From: a bacterium
GTDB taxonomy: Bacteria; Spirochaetota; UBA4802; UBA5550
Assembly (NCBI GenBank): GCA_024224995.1
Contig: JAAENB010001228.1
Location: 1 to 27,118 of the forward strand
DNA: 27,118 nucleotides
Reading direction: 5' to 3'
The position numbers and the translations under genes were made by a program. Numbering within the stretch: the stretch's first letter is position 1; the number at the start of each line of letters is the position of its first letter. The notes under the pieces were generated by a model. It was given only the letters and a program-made list of their open reading frames with translations. It did no database searches and was not told the DNA's origin. Positions 6,426-14,970 of the stretch are shown here, one piece after another.

Positions 6426-7913
6426 ATGAAAATACTGAAGAAAATCCTAAAGTGGCTGGGCATATTTATTGGTGTTATTATTTTACTTATTGTTATCGCC
6501 AGTGTAGTTCTGATTATTTTTGTGGATAAAGAGTTTATTGAAAACCAGATGATAAGCGAGTTAAACAGGCATGTAACGATCAAAGATATTGATGTGGGTA
6601 TTTTTTCCGTGGTATCCGGTATTACGGTAAAGGAAGTGAAAATATCGAATTTTAAGACACCCAAGCAGCTGGAAGCGCTTAAGGGAAAGCCCGTAACCGA
6701 TGTTTTTGTTGGGCTTGAGTCCTTTAACTTTAAAGCGGAATTGATGCCGCTCATAGACAAAAAAGTAGTGCTAAAGAAGCTGACGCTAAACAAGCCAACG
6801 ATAACCGTGGTAAAGGGCGCAGGGGGAGGCTTCAATTTTGATGATCTTCTGGTGTCTAAACCGCTTACTCCTGAAGAGAAAGCAGAGCTGGCAAAGGCCG
6901 AAGCAGAAGCAAAAAAGGAAGCAGCCGAAGCAAAGAAGGAAGAGGCTCCGGAAGATCCGAATAAGCCCCTTACTGCCGATGATATTCCCCTTGAAGTGAA
7001 AATAGGTGAGATTGGAATTAAGAATGGGGTAGTAACCTATATCGACAAGGGAATGAACCAGACTTTTCAGCTTTATAACCTGACGTTCCTGGTCCATTCT
7101 ATTGAGATTGATCCAAAAGCTCTTGATAAAAAGAACTCCGTAGGGGTTCAGTTTAACATGGGAGTGAAAACAGTAGGGAAAGTTAATTCAAAGAGTGTTC
7201 AGTCTTTTGATATTGGTTTAAGTGCAAACGGAACAGTGAAACCCTTTGATGTAAAGACCAGGATAATGAATCCCGAGGCTTCATTAAAAATGGGATCTCC
7301 TTACGGAACCGTGACCGGGCTCCAGATATTTGAAAAGATGAATTCCATAGAACAGATCTCAAAATACTGCGGCAAGCTTTCCTTTCTTAAAAAAGCTTTA
7401 AAATGGAAAAAAGCCAATGTGGGAGTATGGTATAAGGGAGGCCTGGTAAAGCTCTCCAAAGGAACGCTCAAGACCAGTGATTTCGCAGTAACCTTTAAAG
7501 GGGAAACCAATGTAAATACAAAATCCCTTGATGTTGATCTTGATATGATCCTTGGAGACAAGCATAAGAACACCATCAGGAACGGGATTAATAATAATGT
7601 GAAAAAGATCGTTAAAGGGCCAGTGGCAAAAGTGGTAAAACCGGACCAGGTTACAGACGCGGCCTTAAAGCCCCTTGTTAACAGTAAGGGACAGATCTAT
7701 ATGAAATATAAGATTACCGGGACTATGAACAGCCCAAATACCAAACTTGTTCATCCTCAAATAGGATCATTAAGTGATGTGGTAAAGAAAATGGGCGGTA
7801 GTGTAGGGGATATTGCTGAAGCACAGGCAAAAGCGGCAGCAGGAAAAGCGGTTAAAAAAGCCAAATCCAAAGCCACAAATGAAGCAAAAAAGAGATTTAA
7901 GAAGTTCTTTTAA
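6426..7913 (+). CDS. AsmA-like envelope protein
   Basis: ATG 6426 is preferred over the in-frame ATG 19 codons upstream because AAAAAGGAG lies just before it, giving 495 residues. A basic start and one N-terminal transmembrane segment (about 9-32) are followed by a periplasmic region of the AsmA/DUF748 type: beta-rich repeats (V-L-K-K-L-T-L-N-K-P-T-I at about 115-126), a Lys/Glu/Ala-rich insert at 149-180, and a second block with I-G-I-K-N-G-V-V-T-Y. The C-terminus is Lys/Ala-rich. AsmA-family proteins are thought to act in outer-membrane lipid transport or biogenesis. A specific role here cannot be assigned. A strong terminator follows. Confidence 0.75.
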   Translation: MKILKKILKWLGIFIGVIILLIVIASVVLIIFVDKEFIENQMISELNRHVTIKDIDVGIFSVVSGITVKEVKISNFKTPKQLEALKGKPVTDVFVGLESFNFKAELMPLIDKKVVLKKLTLNKPTITVVKGAGGGFNFDDLLVSKPLTPEEKAELAKAEAEAKKEAAEAKKEEAPEDPNKPLTADDIPLEVKIGEIGIKNGVVTYIDKGMNQTFQLYNLTFLVHSIEIDPKALDKKNSVGVQFNMGVKTVGKVNSKSVQSFDIGLSANGTVKPFDVKTRIMNPEASLKMGSPYGTVTGLQIFEKMNSIEQISKYCGKLSFLKKALKWKKANVGVWYKGGLVKLSKGTLKTSDFAVTFKGETNVNTKSLDVDLDMILGDKHKNTIRNGINNNVKKIVKGPVAKVVKPDQVTDAALKPLVNSKGQIYMKYKITGTMNSPNTKLVHPQIGSLSDVVKKMGGSVGDIAEAQAKAAAGKAVKKAKSKATNEAKKRFKKFF

Positions 7914-7937
7914 GCCGGTTAACCCGGAATTGCCGGA

Positions 7938-7985
7938 AAAACAGGTCCTATCCCCTTCTCATAACGAGGGGATGAGGCCTGTTTT
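7938..7985 (+). terminator. Intrinsic terminator after the AsmA-like gene
   Basis: AAAACAGG (7938-7945) pairs with CCTGTTTT (7978-7985), and inside it ATCCCCT pairs with AGGGGAT across a short loop. The downstream arm ends in TTTT. Confidence 0.65.
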
Positions 7986-8017
7986 GGGACAAAATTATCT
8001 GCTTCCGGTAATTCCTG

Positions 8018-8046
8018 TTGACATTTTTTTATAAACATATAAGAAT
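8018..8046 (+). promoter_or_regulatory. Candidate promoter of the ferredoxin gene
   Basis: A perfect TTGACA (8018-8023), then 14 bases, then TATAAGAAT (8038-8046). It lies between the terminator at 7938-7985 and the ferredoxin start. Confidence 0.5.
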
Positions 8047-8117
8047 GCGTACTCTAAATTAACGGTCAATGCTTGTTTTAGAGACCGATTTATTAAAAAA
8101 ATGAAAAGGAGGCATGT

Positions 8118-8288
8118 ATGGCTTACGTAATTAACGATGATTGTACAAACTGCGGCGCATGTGAACCTGAATGTCCTGTTGAGTGTATTGCTGAAAAAGG
8201 AGACAAGAGGGTTATTGATGCCGATGAATGTATAGATTGTGGATCTTGTGAGGCAGTATGTCCGGTTGATGCGATTTCAGCAGCATAA
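8118..8288 (+). CDS. 2[4Fe-4S] ferredoxin (clostridial type)
   Basis: This short gene encodes 56 residues from ATG 8118, with AAAGGAGG (8105-8112) five bases upstream. It has two classic cluster motifs: C-T-N-C-G-A-C-E-P-E-C-P and C-I-D-C-G-S-C-E-A-V-C-P. The length and the two-fold symmetry are those of small bacterial ferredoxins, soluble low-potential electron carriers of anaerobic metabolism that also supply electrons to radical SAM enzymes. It stands alone between its own promoter and a terminator. Its partners are not identifiable from position, although several radical SAM proteins in the window need such a donor. Confidence 0.93.
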   Translation: MAYVINDDCTNCGACEPECPVECIAEKGDKRVIDADECIDCGSCEAVCPVDAISAA

Positions 8289-8310
8289 ACTGTATACATA
8301 AGAAAAGCAT

Positions 8311-8345
8311 AAAAGCCCGTTCTTTTTATAAGGACGGGCTTTCTT
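8311..8345. terminator. Bidirectional intrinsic terminator
   Basis: AAAGCCCGT (8312-8320) pairs with ACGGGCTTT (8334-8342), with T-rich sequence after the stem on either strand. It separates the ferredoxin gene from the convergent chemotaxis receptor gene. Confidence 0.8.
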
Positions 8346-8370
8346 GCGCGAAGACGGGTACGCTTAAGTC

Positions 8371-10113
8371 TTATAACTTAAAAAAAGATATCCATTCTTT
8401 TAATTCTTCCGACATAATAGAGACAGTATTTGCCACTTCAGCTAATTTTTTGGATGCCTGTAAGTTATCTTTAAAATGATCGTTTATGCCGTTCACGCTG
8501 TTGAGAACATTATAGATCGATAGTTTTTCTTCGGTTGTTTCATTGTCAATGGCTTCTGACTGGTTGCTGATATCGTGCGCTTTTTTGGCAACTATTTTGC
8601 TCATCTGTCCCTGGTCTCGAACGGAATTAGCCACTTTTTTTATCTCCAGGCTTACTTCCTGGATCTGTACCATGATTGCGCTTGCCGCGTTTACCGCTGT
8701 CTGTATGGACCCAATATTTGTTTCAAGGTATTTGTCTTTATCGTTGAGCATGGTTCCGATATCTTTAACACCGGTGGCAGTTTGATCGGCCAGTTTGGAT
8801 ATTTCTTCGGCAACAACAGCAAATCCCTTGCCCATATCCCCGGCCCGGGCTGCTTCAATGGACGCGTTAAGAGAAAGAAGATTTATTTGATCGGAGATAT
8901 CGTTAATAACACCCAGTACTTCATTAATGGAACGGGAATCTTTAATTACGGTGAGCATTTCTTCTGTCGCATCTTTAAGGCTTGACTGGCCTCTCAGGGC
9001 GTCATCGGCAACATTTTGCGCTACAGAGACGGATTCCGTTATTTTATCACTCAGGGCTCCGGCAGTATCGGTTAAGCTTTGAATAAGGTTAACCAGGGTA
9101 TTCAGCTCTTCGGCCTGGTTAGTTGCCATGATAGCGACTTTATCTATTCCGGCAGCGATAGTTTCAATTGAAGACGATATTTCTATAATAGAGAGGGTCT
9201 GTTCTTTCGCGCTAAACGATGAGGATTCGGAATTTTCGGACATCTCATCGGCAGATTCGGCAAGCTGTACCGAAGCTTTTTGTATCTTTTGAATAAATCC
9301 TTTAACTTCCGTAATAAAGGTATTAAATCCCTGTACCACCGTACCGATCTCTCCCCTGGAGCTGTCGTCGATTTGAAAATCAAGATTACCTTTTGTGACT
9401 GTTCTAAGTCCGGTGGTGATCTTGCTAATGGGGCCGGAAATTGAGCGCACCACAAGAAGTGAGATTAATATAACGGCGATGATAATTAGCCCAAAAACAA
9501 TAAGACTGTTTCGCATCATTTTACTGATTTGTACTTCAACATCTTCAATGTACATACCGGAGCCAACAATCCAGTTCCAGTGGGGAAATGCTTTGACATA
9601 GGAAATTTTAGGAATAACCCGGTTCAGGTCTTGTTTTTGCCACCAGTATTCAACAAAACCATGCCCTTCTTTGGTGCAGACTTTTGCCATTTCCACAAAG
9701 AGCCTGGTGCCGTTTGGGTCTTTATTATTACTGAGATCTTTACCGTTAAGAGCGGTCACATAGGGGTGCATTATCATTCGGGGGTGAAAATCGTTGATCC
9801 AGAAATAGTCTTTTTTTTGAGGGCCGTATCGCATTTCACGGATTATGCGTATGGCATTTTGTTTGGCTTCCTCTTCGCTAATTTCCTCTTTTTGGGAACG
9901 GGCATATTCCTGCTCTATTATACTGACAGCACTTTCCACCAGGTTCACCAGTTTTTCTTTTTTTAAATTAATCATACCGGATTTGACATTGGGAATGAAA
10001 AGCAGGGTTACCACCAGGGTGATAATAAAAACCGAGACCAGGGACAGAAAAAGAAGTCTAAACCTGAGCGAGTAGAATATAAGAGATGTTTTTTTAAACA
10101 TGGGTTTTTTCAT
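8371..10113 (-). CDS. Methyl-accepting chemotaxis protein with Cache sensor
   Basis: The order is: transmembrane helix (about 17-41), a periplasmic single-Cache-2-type sensor (about 45-195, with the F-W-I-N-D and M-H-P-Y signatures), a second transmembrane helix (about 203-225), HAMP, and a long cytoplasmic coiled-coil. The coiled-coil includes the signalling tip (N-L-L-S-L-N-A-S-I-E-A-A-R-A-G). Such receptors control CheA from ligand binding, so they steer motility. ATG 10113 (580 residues) is chosen because the protein then begins with a normal basic start and membrane helix. Upstream in-frame starts exist up to 10206, and no start has a strong ribosome-binding site. No CheR-binding pentapeptide is seen at the C-terminus. 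Confidence 0.92.
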   Translation of the reverse strand: MKKPMFKKTSLIFYSLRFRLLFLSLVSVFIITLVVTLLFIPNVKSGMINLKKEKLVNLVESAVSIIEQEYARSQKEEISEEEAKQNAIRIIREMRYGPQKKDYFWINDFHPRMIMHPYVTALNGKDLSNNKDPNGTRLFVEMAKVCTKEGHGFVEYWWQKQDLNRVIPKISYVKAFPHWNWIVGSGMYIEDVEVQISKMMRNSLIVFGLIIIAVILISLLVVRSISGPISKITTGLRTVTKGNLDFQIDDSSRGEIGTVVQGFNTFITEVKGFIQKIQKASVQLAESADEMSENSESSSFSAKEQTLSIIEISSSIETIAAGIDKVAIMATNQAEELNTLVNLIQSLTDTAGALSDKITESVSVAQNVADDALRGQSSLKDATEEMLTVIKDSRSINEVLGVINDISDQINLLSLNASIEAARAGDMGKGFAVVAEEISKLADQTATGVKDIGTMLNDKDKYLETNIGSIQTAVNAASAIMVQIQEVSLEIKKVANSVRDQGQMSKIVAKKAHDISNQSEAIDNETTEEKLSIYNVLNSVNGINDHFKDNLQASKKLAEVANTVSIMSEELKEWISFFKL

Positions 10114-10226
10114 GTTTGATAGTCTATCCCGGTACATTTTTTTGTCAAGATGAAAAGAGATAAGGAGGAGTTCCGGGACAATGATTCTTCTTGACAAAAG
10201 GTTCATTTTTGGTAAAAGTAGAGTAT

Positions 10227-11366
10227 ATGAACAAGGAAAAAAACAGCAAAGCGCAAGAGCATCTGGACGCGGGTAAAGAATACCTGGGGGCAGGCCCTGT
10301 TCTGGCCGGAAAGATATGGAGCCCGGTTAAAGAAATTGAAGAAGCGGCTGCAAGGGCGGTAGAGACCGCCATACCTATGAGATCACTACTTAAATATTGC
10401 CATCATAAATTATTTCCCAATTCAAAGCGGTGGTACCCGCTTCTTTCGCTCTTTTATTTGACCAATGAATGTGATTTTTTTTGTTCATATTGCAGTGACG
10501 GGCATAACAGGCCGTATTATCAATTATCAAATGAAGTGCTCGATTTTCCGCGGACACAGGAACTGGCGCGGCAAATCCGGAAGTATACGGACTACCTGGT
10601 TATTACCGGAGGAGAACCGTCTCTGCATCCCCATTTCGCTGAGGTTATGCGGTACATCGGAACCCTGGGATTTAAGAATGTTGCTATAAATACGAACGGG
10701 TATTATATCGACAGGTATTTTGATGATATCGCGGATGTTGTTGATACGCTTATTTTCAGCCTTGACACAATGGACGAAGGAAAAGCCGATTCCATTCTCG
10801 GAAGAGGACCGGGATTTTTTACAACTATTTTATCGAATATTGAAAAAGCGGCAGCCTATACCAAAAAGAATAATAAGTTCGATATCGCTGTTTCCAGTGT
10901 CGCCACTCCGGGAACAATAACGGATCTTTACGGGGTCTACCGGTTTTGCCGGGACCAGGGTTTTACGTTCGCCGTGTGCCCCCAGATGGAAGGGAAATAT
11001 GCCCACAGCGACCTTCGTGGGAATCCGGAGTACCGGGCGTTTTTAGATTTCCTGATTGAAGAGAAAAAGAAGGGCGGGAATATTTACGGAACAAAACTCT
11101 ACCTGGAATATATGCGGGATATACGAAAATTTAACTGTTATCCCTTTTTGCTGCTCACGGTATCTCCAACAGGAGCCGTATTTTTCCCCTGCCTTGAAAA
11201 GGGGAATTACCACGGCAGCCTGCTAACTGATCGTTCGCTTCACGCGATAAAAGAAGGCGGGTTGGAAAAGTACGGACCACTGCCGGAGTGCGGAAATTGC
11301 TGCCAGACCGCCTGTTCCTTAAGTTTCTTTCTTCTTATGGAACATCTTTTTTCATACGTGGTTTGA
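10227..11366 (+). CDS. Radical SAM protein with a SPASM-like C-terminus
   Basis: The 379-residue product has the radical SAM triad C-x3-C-x2-C (Cys 82, 86, 89) in N-E-C-D-F-F-C-S-Y-C. It also has G-G-E-P and N-T-N-G-Y motifs, and a cysteine-containing C-terminal region (F-N-C-Y-P, F-F-P-C, C-G-N-C-C-Q-T-A-C) that could hold an auxiliary cluster as in SPASM/twitch proteins. The substrate is unknown. Start ATG 10227 is not certain: an in-frame TTG at 10191 would add 12 residues. The only strong Shine-Dalgarno nearby (GGAGG at 10164) is better placed for ATG 10181, which opens an unrelated 31-codon frame. It converges on the DUF362 gene, with 14 bases between their ends. Confidence 0.8.
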   Translation: MNKEKNSKAQEHLDAGKEYLGAGPVLAGKIWSPVKEIEEAAARAVETAIPMRSLLKYCHHKLFPNSKRWYPLLSLFYLTNECDFFCSYCSDGHNRPYYQLSNEVLDFPRTQELARQIRKYTDYLVITGGEPSLHPHFAEVMRYIGTLGFKNVAINTNGYYIDRYFDDIADVVDTLIFSLDTMDEGKADSILGRGPGFFTTILSNIEKAAAYTKKNNKFDIAVSSVATPGTITDLYGVYRFCRDQGFTFAVCPQMEGKYAHSDLRGNPEYRAFLDFLIEEKKKGGNIYGTKLYLEYMRDIRKFNCYPFLLLTVSPTGAVFFPCLEKGNYHGSLLTDRSLHAIKEGGLEKYGPLPECGNCCQTACSLSFFLLMEHLFSYVV

Positions 11367-11380
11367 TTTTTATATTCATA

Positions 11381-12712
11381 CTAAAAATGATCCGGATCGA
11401 ATTCAGGATAGGTGTATTTTTTAGCAATGCCGAAATCTTCATCGTAGATGCCCAGCCTTGTGGCGATTTTTTTAAGAAGCCGCAGCAGTATAACGCGCCG
11501 GGCTTTACCGGCAGAACGGGTATTAAACAGCAGCCTTAAGAGGATATCTTTTGTTGATGGGGGACAGCCCGGAACAGTAATAACACCGGCATTGTTCTCG
11601 CAATACTTTTTGTTGGCTTTCATAGAACAGGCCCCAATGAGGATAATTTTTTGGGAACCCGGTTCCGGGTGAATGTCGGGACCCAGGCAAATTTCCGTAT
11701 TTTTAACAGCTGCTCCCGTATTGTCTTTGCAATAGCTCACAAGGGCGGCTTTAAAGGGGGCGGCGCAGCCGGAGCATAAATGGCTGCCGGGATCTTTCAG
11801 AGTAATACCCGTAATACGGTTATTGGAAAAGAAGTCATCATAGTTCCGTTCCCAGGGCAGGGGGAAGAGAACATCTTGAATTGAATTGCCCCTGACTTCT
11901 ATTTCCGAAAGCCGGAGTATATTTTCCCTGCCGCTGAGAGAGGCATACCGCGCCAGGTGTTCAATCTCTTCCGGGTCAAATCCCATAACCGCGGTTCCCA
12001 CAATGTCGCAGGCCAGTGGATCGGTTCCGGCGATAATACAATTTCTCCGGTGAGCGATCCCGGTAAAAGCCTCAGGTCCCTTTTCCATGGCGTATATTCC
12101 GTCAATAATCGTAAGGGACGGGCGGAGCAGGGTATTGAGCCGGGCAATCATTTCATCCAGGCCCTTGCGGTGAAAATCTTTTTTGGACTCGTTAGAAAGG
12201 CAGCCTTTAAGGTTTTTAAACCCCAGGGTTATCCTGGTAAAACAATGTGTCTTCAGAACCGGCACATTAATAAGAAAGTCACTTTCCAGGGCTTCCCGCG
12301 CCACAGCAACCGGTACGCCGCCCAGGTCGAATGTTTTATGAGGCCCTTCATTAAAATCGAGCAGTCTTACTCCGTACCGTTTGGCGATCTTCGTGTACCC
12401 CGCTAACTGAAAGGCTTTATGGGTGTTGGAACCCAGCTCGGCATGGGGAATGGCTCCTTCACCAATGGTTATGTGACGGCAGCCCATCTCTTTTAGAATA
12501 ATTACCAGGTCTTCAATGACCCGGGATGTTGTTGCGAATCCATACAGAGGAATTTTTTTGGAAGAAGAACCCCAGCCGACGTTTGGCTTGATGAGCACCC
12601 TGTCCCCCGGGTTAAGCCCGCCCAGGCCGGTTATTGAGTCCAGTCCATTTTTTAAATATGGTCTGTTTTCCTTGAACCGGACTATTGATACAACAGGTTT
12701 TGCCCCTGCCAT
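11381..12712 (-). CDS. DUF362-family protein with a cysteine-rich C-terminus
   Basis: ATG 12712 is chosen because GGAGG lies five bases upstream (it overlaps an earlier in-frame ATG at 12724), giving 443 residues. The body has the DUF362 pattern: V-L-I-K-P-N-V-G-W-G, T-S-R-V-I, an N-V-P-V-L-K-T-H segment, F-K-N-L-K-G-C and D-G-I-Y-A-M-E-x-x-G-P, then G-T-D-P-L-A-C-D. The last about 150 residues contain scattered cysteines (C-S-G-C, G-A-C-S, G-C-P-P) rather than the ferredoxin motif often fused to this family. The function of DUF362 proteins is largely unsettled. Iron-sulfur or redox involvement is suggested here only by the cysteines. Confidence 0.82.
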   Translation of the reverse strand: MAGAKPVVSIVRFKENRPYLKNGLDSITGLGGLNPGDRVLIKPNVGWGSSSKKIPLYGFATTSRVIEDLVIILKEMGCRHITIGEGAIPHAELGSNTHKAFQLAGYTKIAKRYGVRLLDFNEGPHKTFDLGGVPVAVAREALESDFLINVPVLKTHCFTRITLGFKNLKGCLSNESKKDFHRKGLDEMIARLNTLLRPSLTIIDGIYAMEKGPEAFTGIAHRRNCIIAGTDPLACDIVGTAVMGFDPEEIEHLARYASLSGRENILRLSEIEVRGNSIQDVLFPLPWERNYDDFFSNNRITGITLKDPGSHLCSGCAAPFKAALVSYCKDNTGAAVKNTEICLGPDIHPEPGSQKIILIGACSMKANKKYCENNAGVITVPGCPPSTKDILLRLLFNTRSAGKARRVILLRLLKKIATRLGIYDEDFGIAKKYTYPEFDPDHF

Positions 12713-12747
12713 GGCTGCCTCCATTCTGTTGTTCGCGTGATGTTAAT

Positions 12748-12775
12748 ATTCTACCTGTTATAAAGCTGGTGTAAA
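12748..12775 (-). promoter_or_regulatory. Candidate promoter of the DUF362 gene
   Basis: On the minus strand TTTACA (12770-12775) is followed after 16 bases by TAGAAT (12748-12753), 36 bases before the chosen start. Confidence 0.45.
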
Positions 12776-12818
12776 GAAAAATTTATTGAAATAGGGGCCG
12801 GGCAATGCCCGCTAAAAA

Positions 12819-12871
12819 GGGAATGAACAACAGGAAAAATAAATTTAAAAAAAATACTGTTGTTCATTCCC
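12819..12871 (-). terminator. Long inverted repeat, likely terminator of rlmN
   Basis: GGGAATGAACAACAG (12819-12833) and its exact complement (12857-12871) form a 15-bp stem around a 23-base AT-rich loop. Read on the minus strand the stem is followed by TTTTT, as expected downstream of rlmN. Flanking GGGGCC and GGCC patches hint that it is part of a larger palindromic element. Confidence 0.6.
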
Positions 12872-12944
12872 CCTGGCCTAGCGTTCATTCACTGCGTGTT
12901 GACGATTAACTCTAATATAAGTATTATATACATAAGTGATAGTA

Positions 12945-13868
12945 TCACTGCCGCGCGGAGCCTTTGAGCTGACCGCAGGCCGCGTTAATATCCCGGCCCT
13001 TTGAGACCCTCACCAGGGTCCGGATGCCGTTTGAGGTGAGCATGGTTTTAAATGCCTGTATTCTTTTTTCTGTTGGCTGTTTCCAGCTTAGACCGGGGAT
13101 TTCGTTATAGGGTATGAGATTAACCACTGCTTCGAATTGGCTTACCAGTTCTTGTAATGCGCGGGCGTCTTCTTCCCGGTCGTTAAAACCGGCAATAAGA
13201 AGATATTCGAAGTTGATATATTGATGTTTTTTTAAAGAAACTTTTTTTAAAAGGGGGACAATTTTTTCCAGACCATTTGATTTTTCAAGAGGAATTAATT
13301 CTTTTCGTTTATGAGAATCCGCAGAGTGCAGGGACAGCGCAATGTTGATTGGCGGTAGTTCGGAAAGCCGTTCCAGTCCCGGTACATAGCCGACAGTGGA
13401 CAACAGGATTTGCCGGGGGCCGACACAGACTCCGTTGGGCGATAAAAAGAGTTCACATGCCTGTTTTACATTGTCGAAATTGTGAAGCGGTTCTCCCTCT
13501 CCCATAAAGACAATATTTGGTTTGGAAATAATCTCATTGGGATTGGCCTGTTCGAGCCATACGTAGCTTGCGAGGTATTGGGCAACAATTTCTTCATGGG
13601 TTAAATTTCGAATAAATCCGTGAGTGCCCGTACTGCAAAAGGTACATCCCATGGCACAGCCAACCTGGGTAGAGAGGCAGATTGTGTGCCTGCGGGGAAA
13701 CGGTAATATGACTGTTTCAACCCTGTTCGCGTCCGGGAATTCCAGGAGCAGTTTTACTGTTGAATCAGCGGAACGTTCCAGTGTTTGAATTACCGGAAGG
13801 CTTGTTTCGAATTGGGCGCTAACCCGGGTATTTATTTTTTTTATTATTTTGGCAGCAATTGACCGCAT
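12945..13868 (-). CDS. rlmN: 23S rRNA/tRNA adenine-C2 methyltransferase, compact form
   Basis: The radical SAM triad is Cys 71, 75 and 78 (C-A-M-G-C-T-F-C). The two catalytic cysteines of RlmN, Cys 64 (T-I-C-L-S-T-Q) and Cys 298 (A-A-C-G-Q-L), are both present, as is the glycine-rich E-P motif (M-G-E-G-E-P-L, versus the more usual M-G-M-G-E-P). RlmN methylates A2503 of 23S rRNA and A37 of some tRNAs by a radical mechanism. ATG 13868 is supported by GAGGT six bases upstream, giving 307 residues. The first catalytic Cys lies about 54 residues closer to the N-terminus than in E. coli RlmN, so most of the N-terminal accessory domain is missing. Cfr-like activity (A2503 C8) is the alternative. Confidence 0.88.
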   Translation of the reverse strand: MRSIAAKIIKKINTRVSAQFETSLPVIQTLERSADSTVKLLLEFPDANRVETVILPFPRRHTICLSTQVGCAMGCTFCSTGTHGFIRNLTHEEIVAQYLASYVWLEQANPNEIISKPNIVFMGEGEPLHNFDNVKQACELFLSPNGVCVGPRQILLSTVGYVPGLERLSELPPINIALSLHSADSHKRKELIPLEKSNGLEKIVPLLKKVSLKKHQYINFEYLLIAGFNDREEDARALQELVSQFEAVVNLIPYNEIPGLSWKQPTEKRIQAFKTMLTSNGIRTLVRVSKGRDINAACGQLKGSARQ

Positions 13869-13965
13869 TAAGTACCTCAATTGTGTTTAAAATAATTTAC
13901 CGGCAGTTATTTGTATAGTGTTTTTTTTGCTAACAGCGCCGGTGTATTAAAAGGAGTATAACAGT

Positions 13966-14970
13966 ATGAATTTGACTACCGCGAAATCCTTATTTGACCA
14001 CATTCCGGAATTGGCTGCCATATACGATGACAGCAATGGTGAGATCGTATATATTAATCCTGCCGGAGCTGCTGTTCTGGGTATAGAAAAAAGAGCCCGG
14101 CAAAAAAACAAATCCCTTATGGATATTGTTGACCCTTCTTCCCGGGATTCTATTGCGGAACGTATTGGGGCCGCTGTTCTTGAAAAAGAGCCCACTCATT
14201 CCCTGGAGGTTCTGCTTCGCGGTATTAATGATAAACAGGTCCGCGCGGGGATCAGCATCAATTGTATTTCCTTTGGCAAAAAAACCTGCCTGGTTTTAGT
14301 GGCCCGGAACATAAGCGCTCTCATTAATACTGATGTGTTTTATTCCGATGGTGAAGCGCCCTGGAAAAATATGATGGTTTCCCTGCCGGAGCCGGTCTGT
14401 ATCCATATCGAAAACAGGATCGTGTATATGAATCCTGCCGCGCTTTCCCTGTCGGGCTATGCTGAGGATTATATAATCGGCAAAAATATTTATGACTTTG
14501 TTACTTCCGGGATCGCGGGTGTGATTGAAAAAAATATCCGCTCAATTTTGTTACATAAAAAAACCGGGATTGTTCCGGAAGTCCCTATTCTCATGTCCGG
14601 CGGTTCTTCATTGTTATGTGAGGTTACTTCTTCCTATATTGAATATAAGGGAGAACCGGCTGTTTTATCGGTCGGCAGGGATGTTACCGAAGAGAGAAGA
14701 ACCAGGGAAAAGCTGCTGGAGTCGGTTATGAGTTTGCTTTCCATTAAAGAGAAGGAATATCTTTTGTGGATGGCTGCCGGTTTTAACCGGAAAGAGATTA
14801 GCAAGCAGATGGGTATTCTGCTTGAGACCGGGGATACCTACAAGCGAAGGATAAAGCGCAAGCTTAAGGGGGAAAAGGAAGTTGAGTATGTTGCCAAACA
14901 GGTGACCTTACTCCTGTCGGTGAACAATACTCTCCCGGAGAGGCCCGCTCGCAATGCTGTTGTAACATGA
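13966..14970 (+). CDS. PAS-PAS-LuxR-type transcription regulator
   Basis: The 334-residue protein starts at ATG 13966 behind AAAAGGAG. It has two PAS domains (about 5-115 and 130-245; I-V-Y-I-N-P-A and I-V-Y-M-N-P-A are the typical strands) and a C-terminal LuxR/GerE-like helix-turn-helix (about 255-312, with L-S-I-K-E-K-E-Y-L-L at the usual start). There is no receiver or kinase domain and no membrane segment. It therefore probably senses a small ligand, redox state or light in the cytosol and binds DNA directly. It is divergent from rlmN and its 3' end overlaps the alkC 3' end by 63 bases. It is the only regulator gene next to the NRPS-alkC pair, so control of that locus is possible but unproven. 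Confidence 0.85.
   Translation: MNLTTAKSLFDHIPELAAIYDDSNGEIVYINPAGAAVLGIEKRARQKNKSLMDIVDPSSRDSIAERIGAAVLEKEPTHSLEVLLRGINDKQVRAGISINCISFGKKTCLVLVARNISALINTDVFYSDGEAPWKNMMVSLPEPVCIHIENRIVYMNPAALSLSGYAEDYIIGKNIYDFVTSGIAGVIEKNIRSILLHKKTGIVPEVPILMSGGSSLLCEVTSSYIEYKGEPAVLSVGRDVTEERRTREKLLESVMSLLSIKEKEYLLWMAAGFNRKEISKQMGILLETGDTYKRRIKRKLKGEKEVEYVAKQVTLLLSVNNTLPERPARNAVVT

Noticed and set aside
10181..10276. 31-codon frame starting at ATG 10181 behind GGAGG
   Set aside because: The peptide is basic and featureless, the spacing to GGAGG is long, and it overlaps the radical SAM gene's start; kept only as a note on that start.
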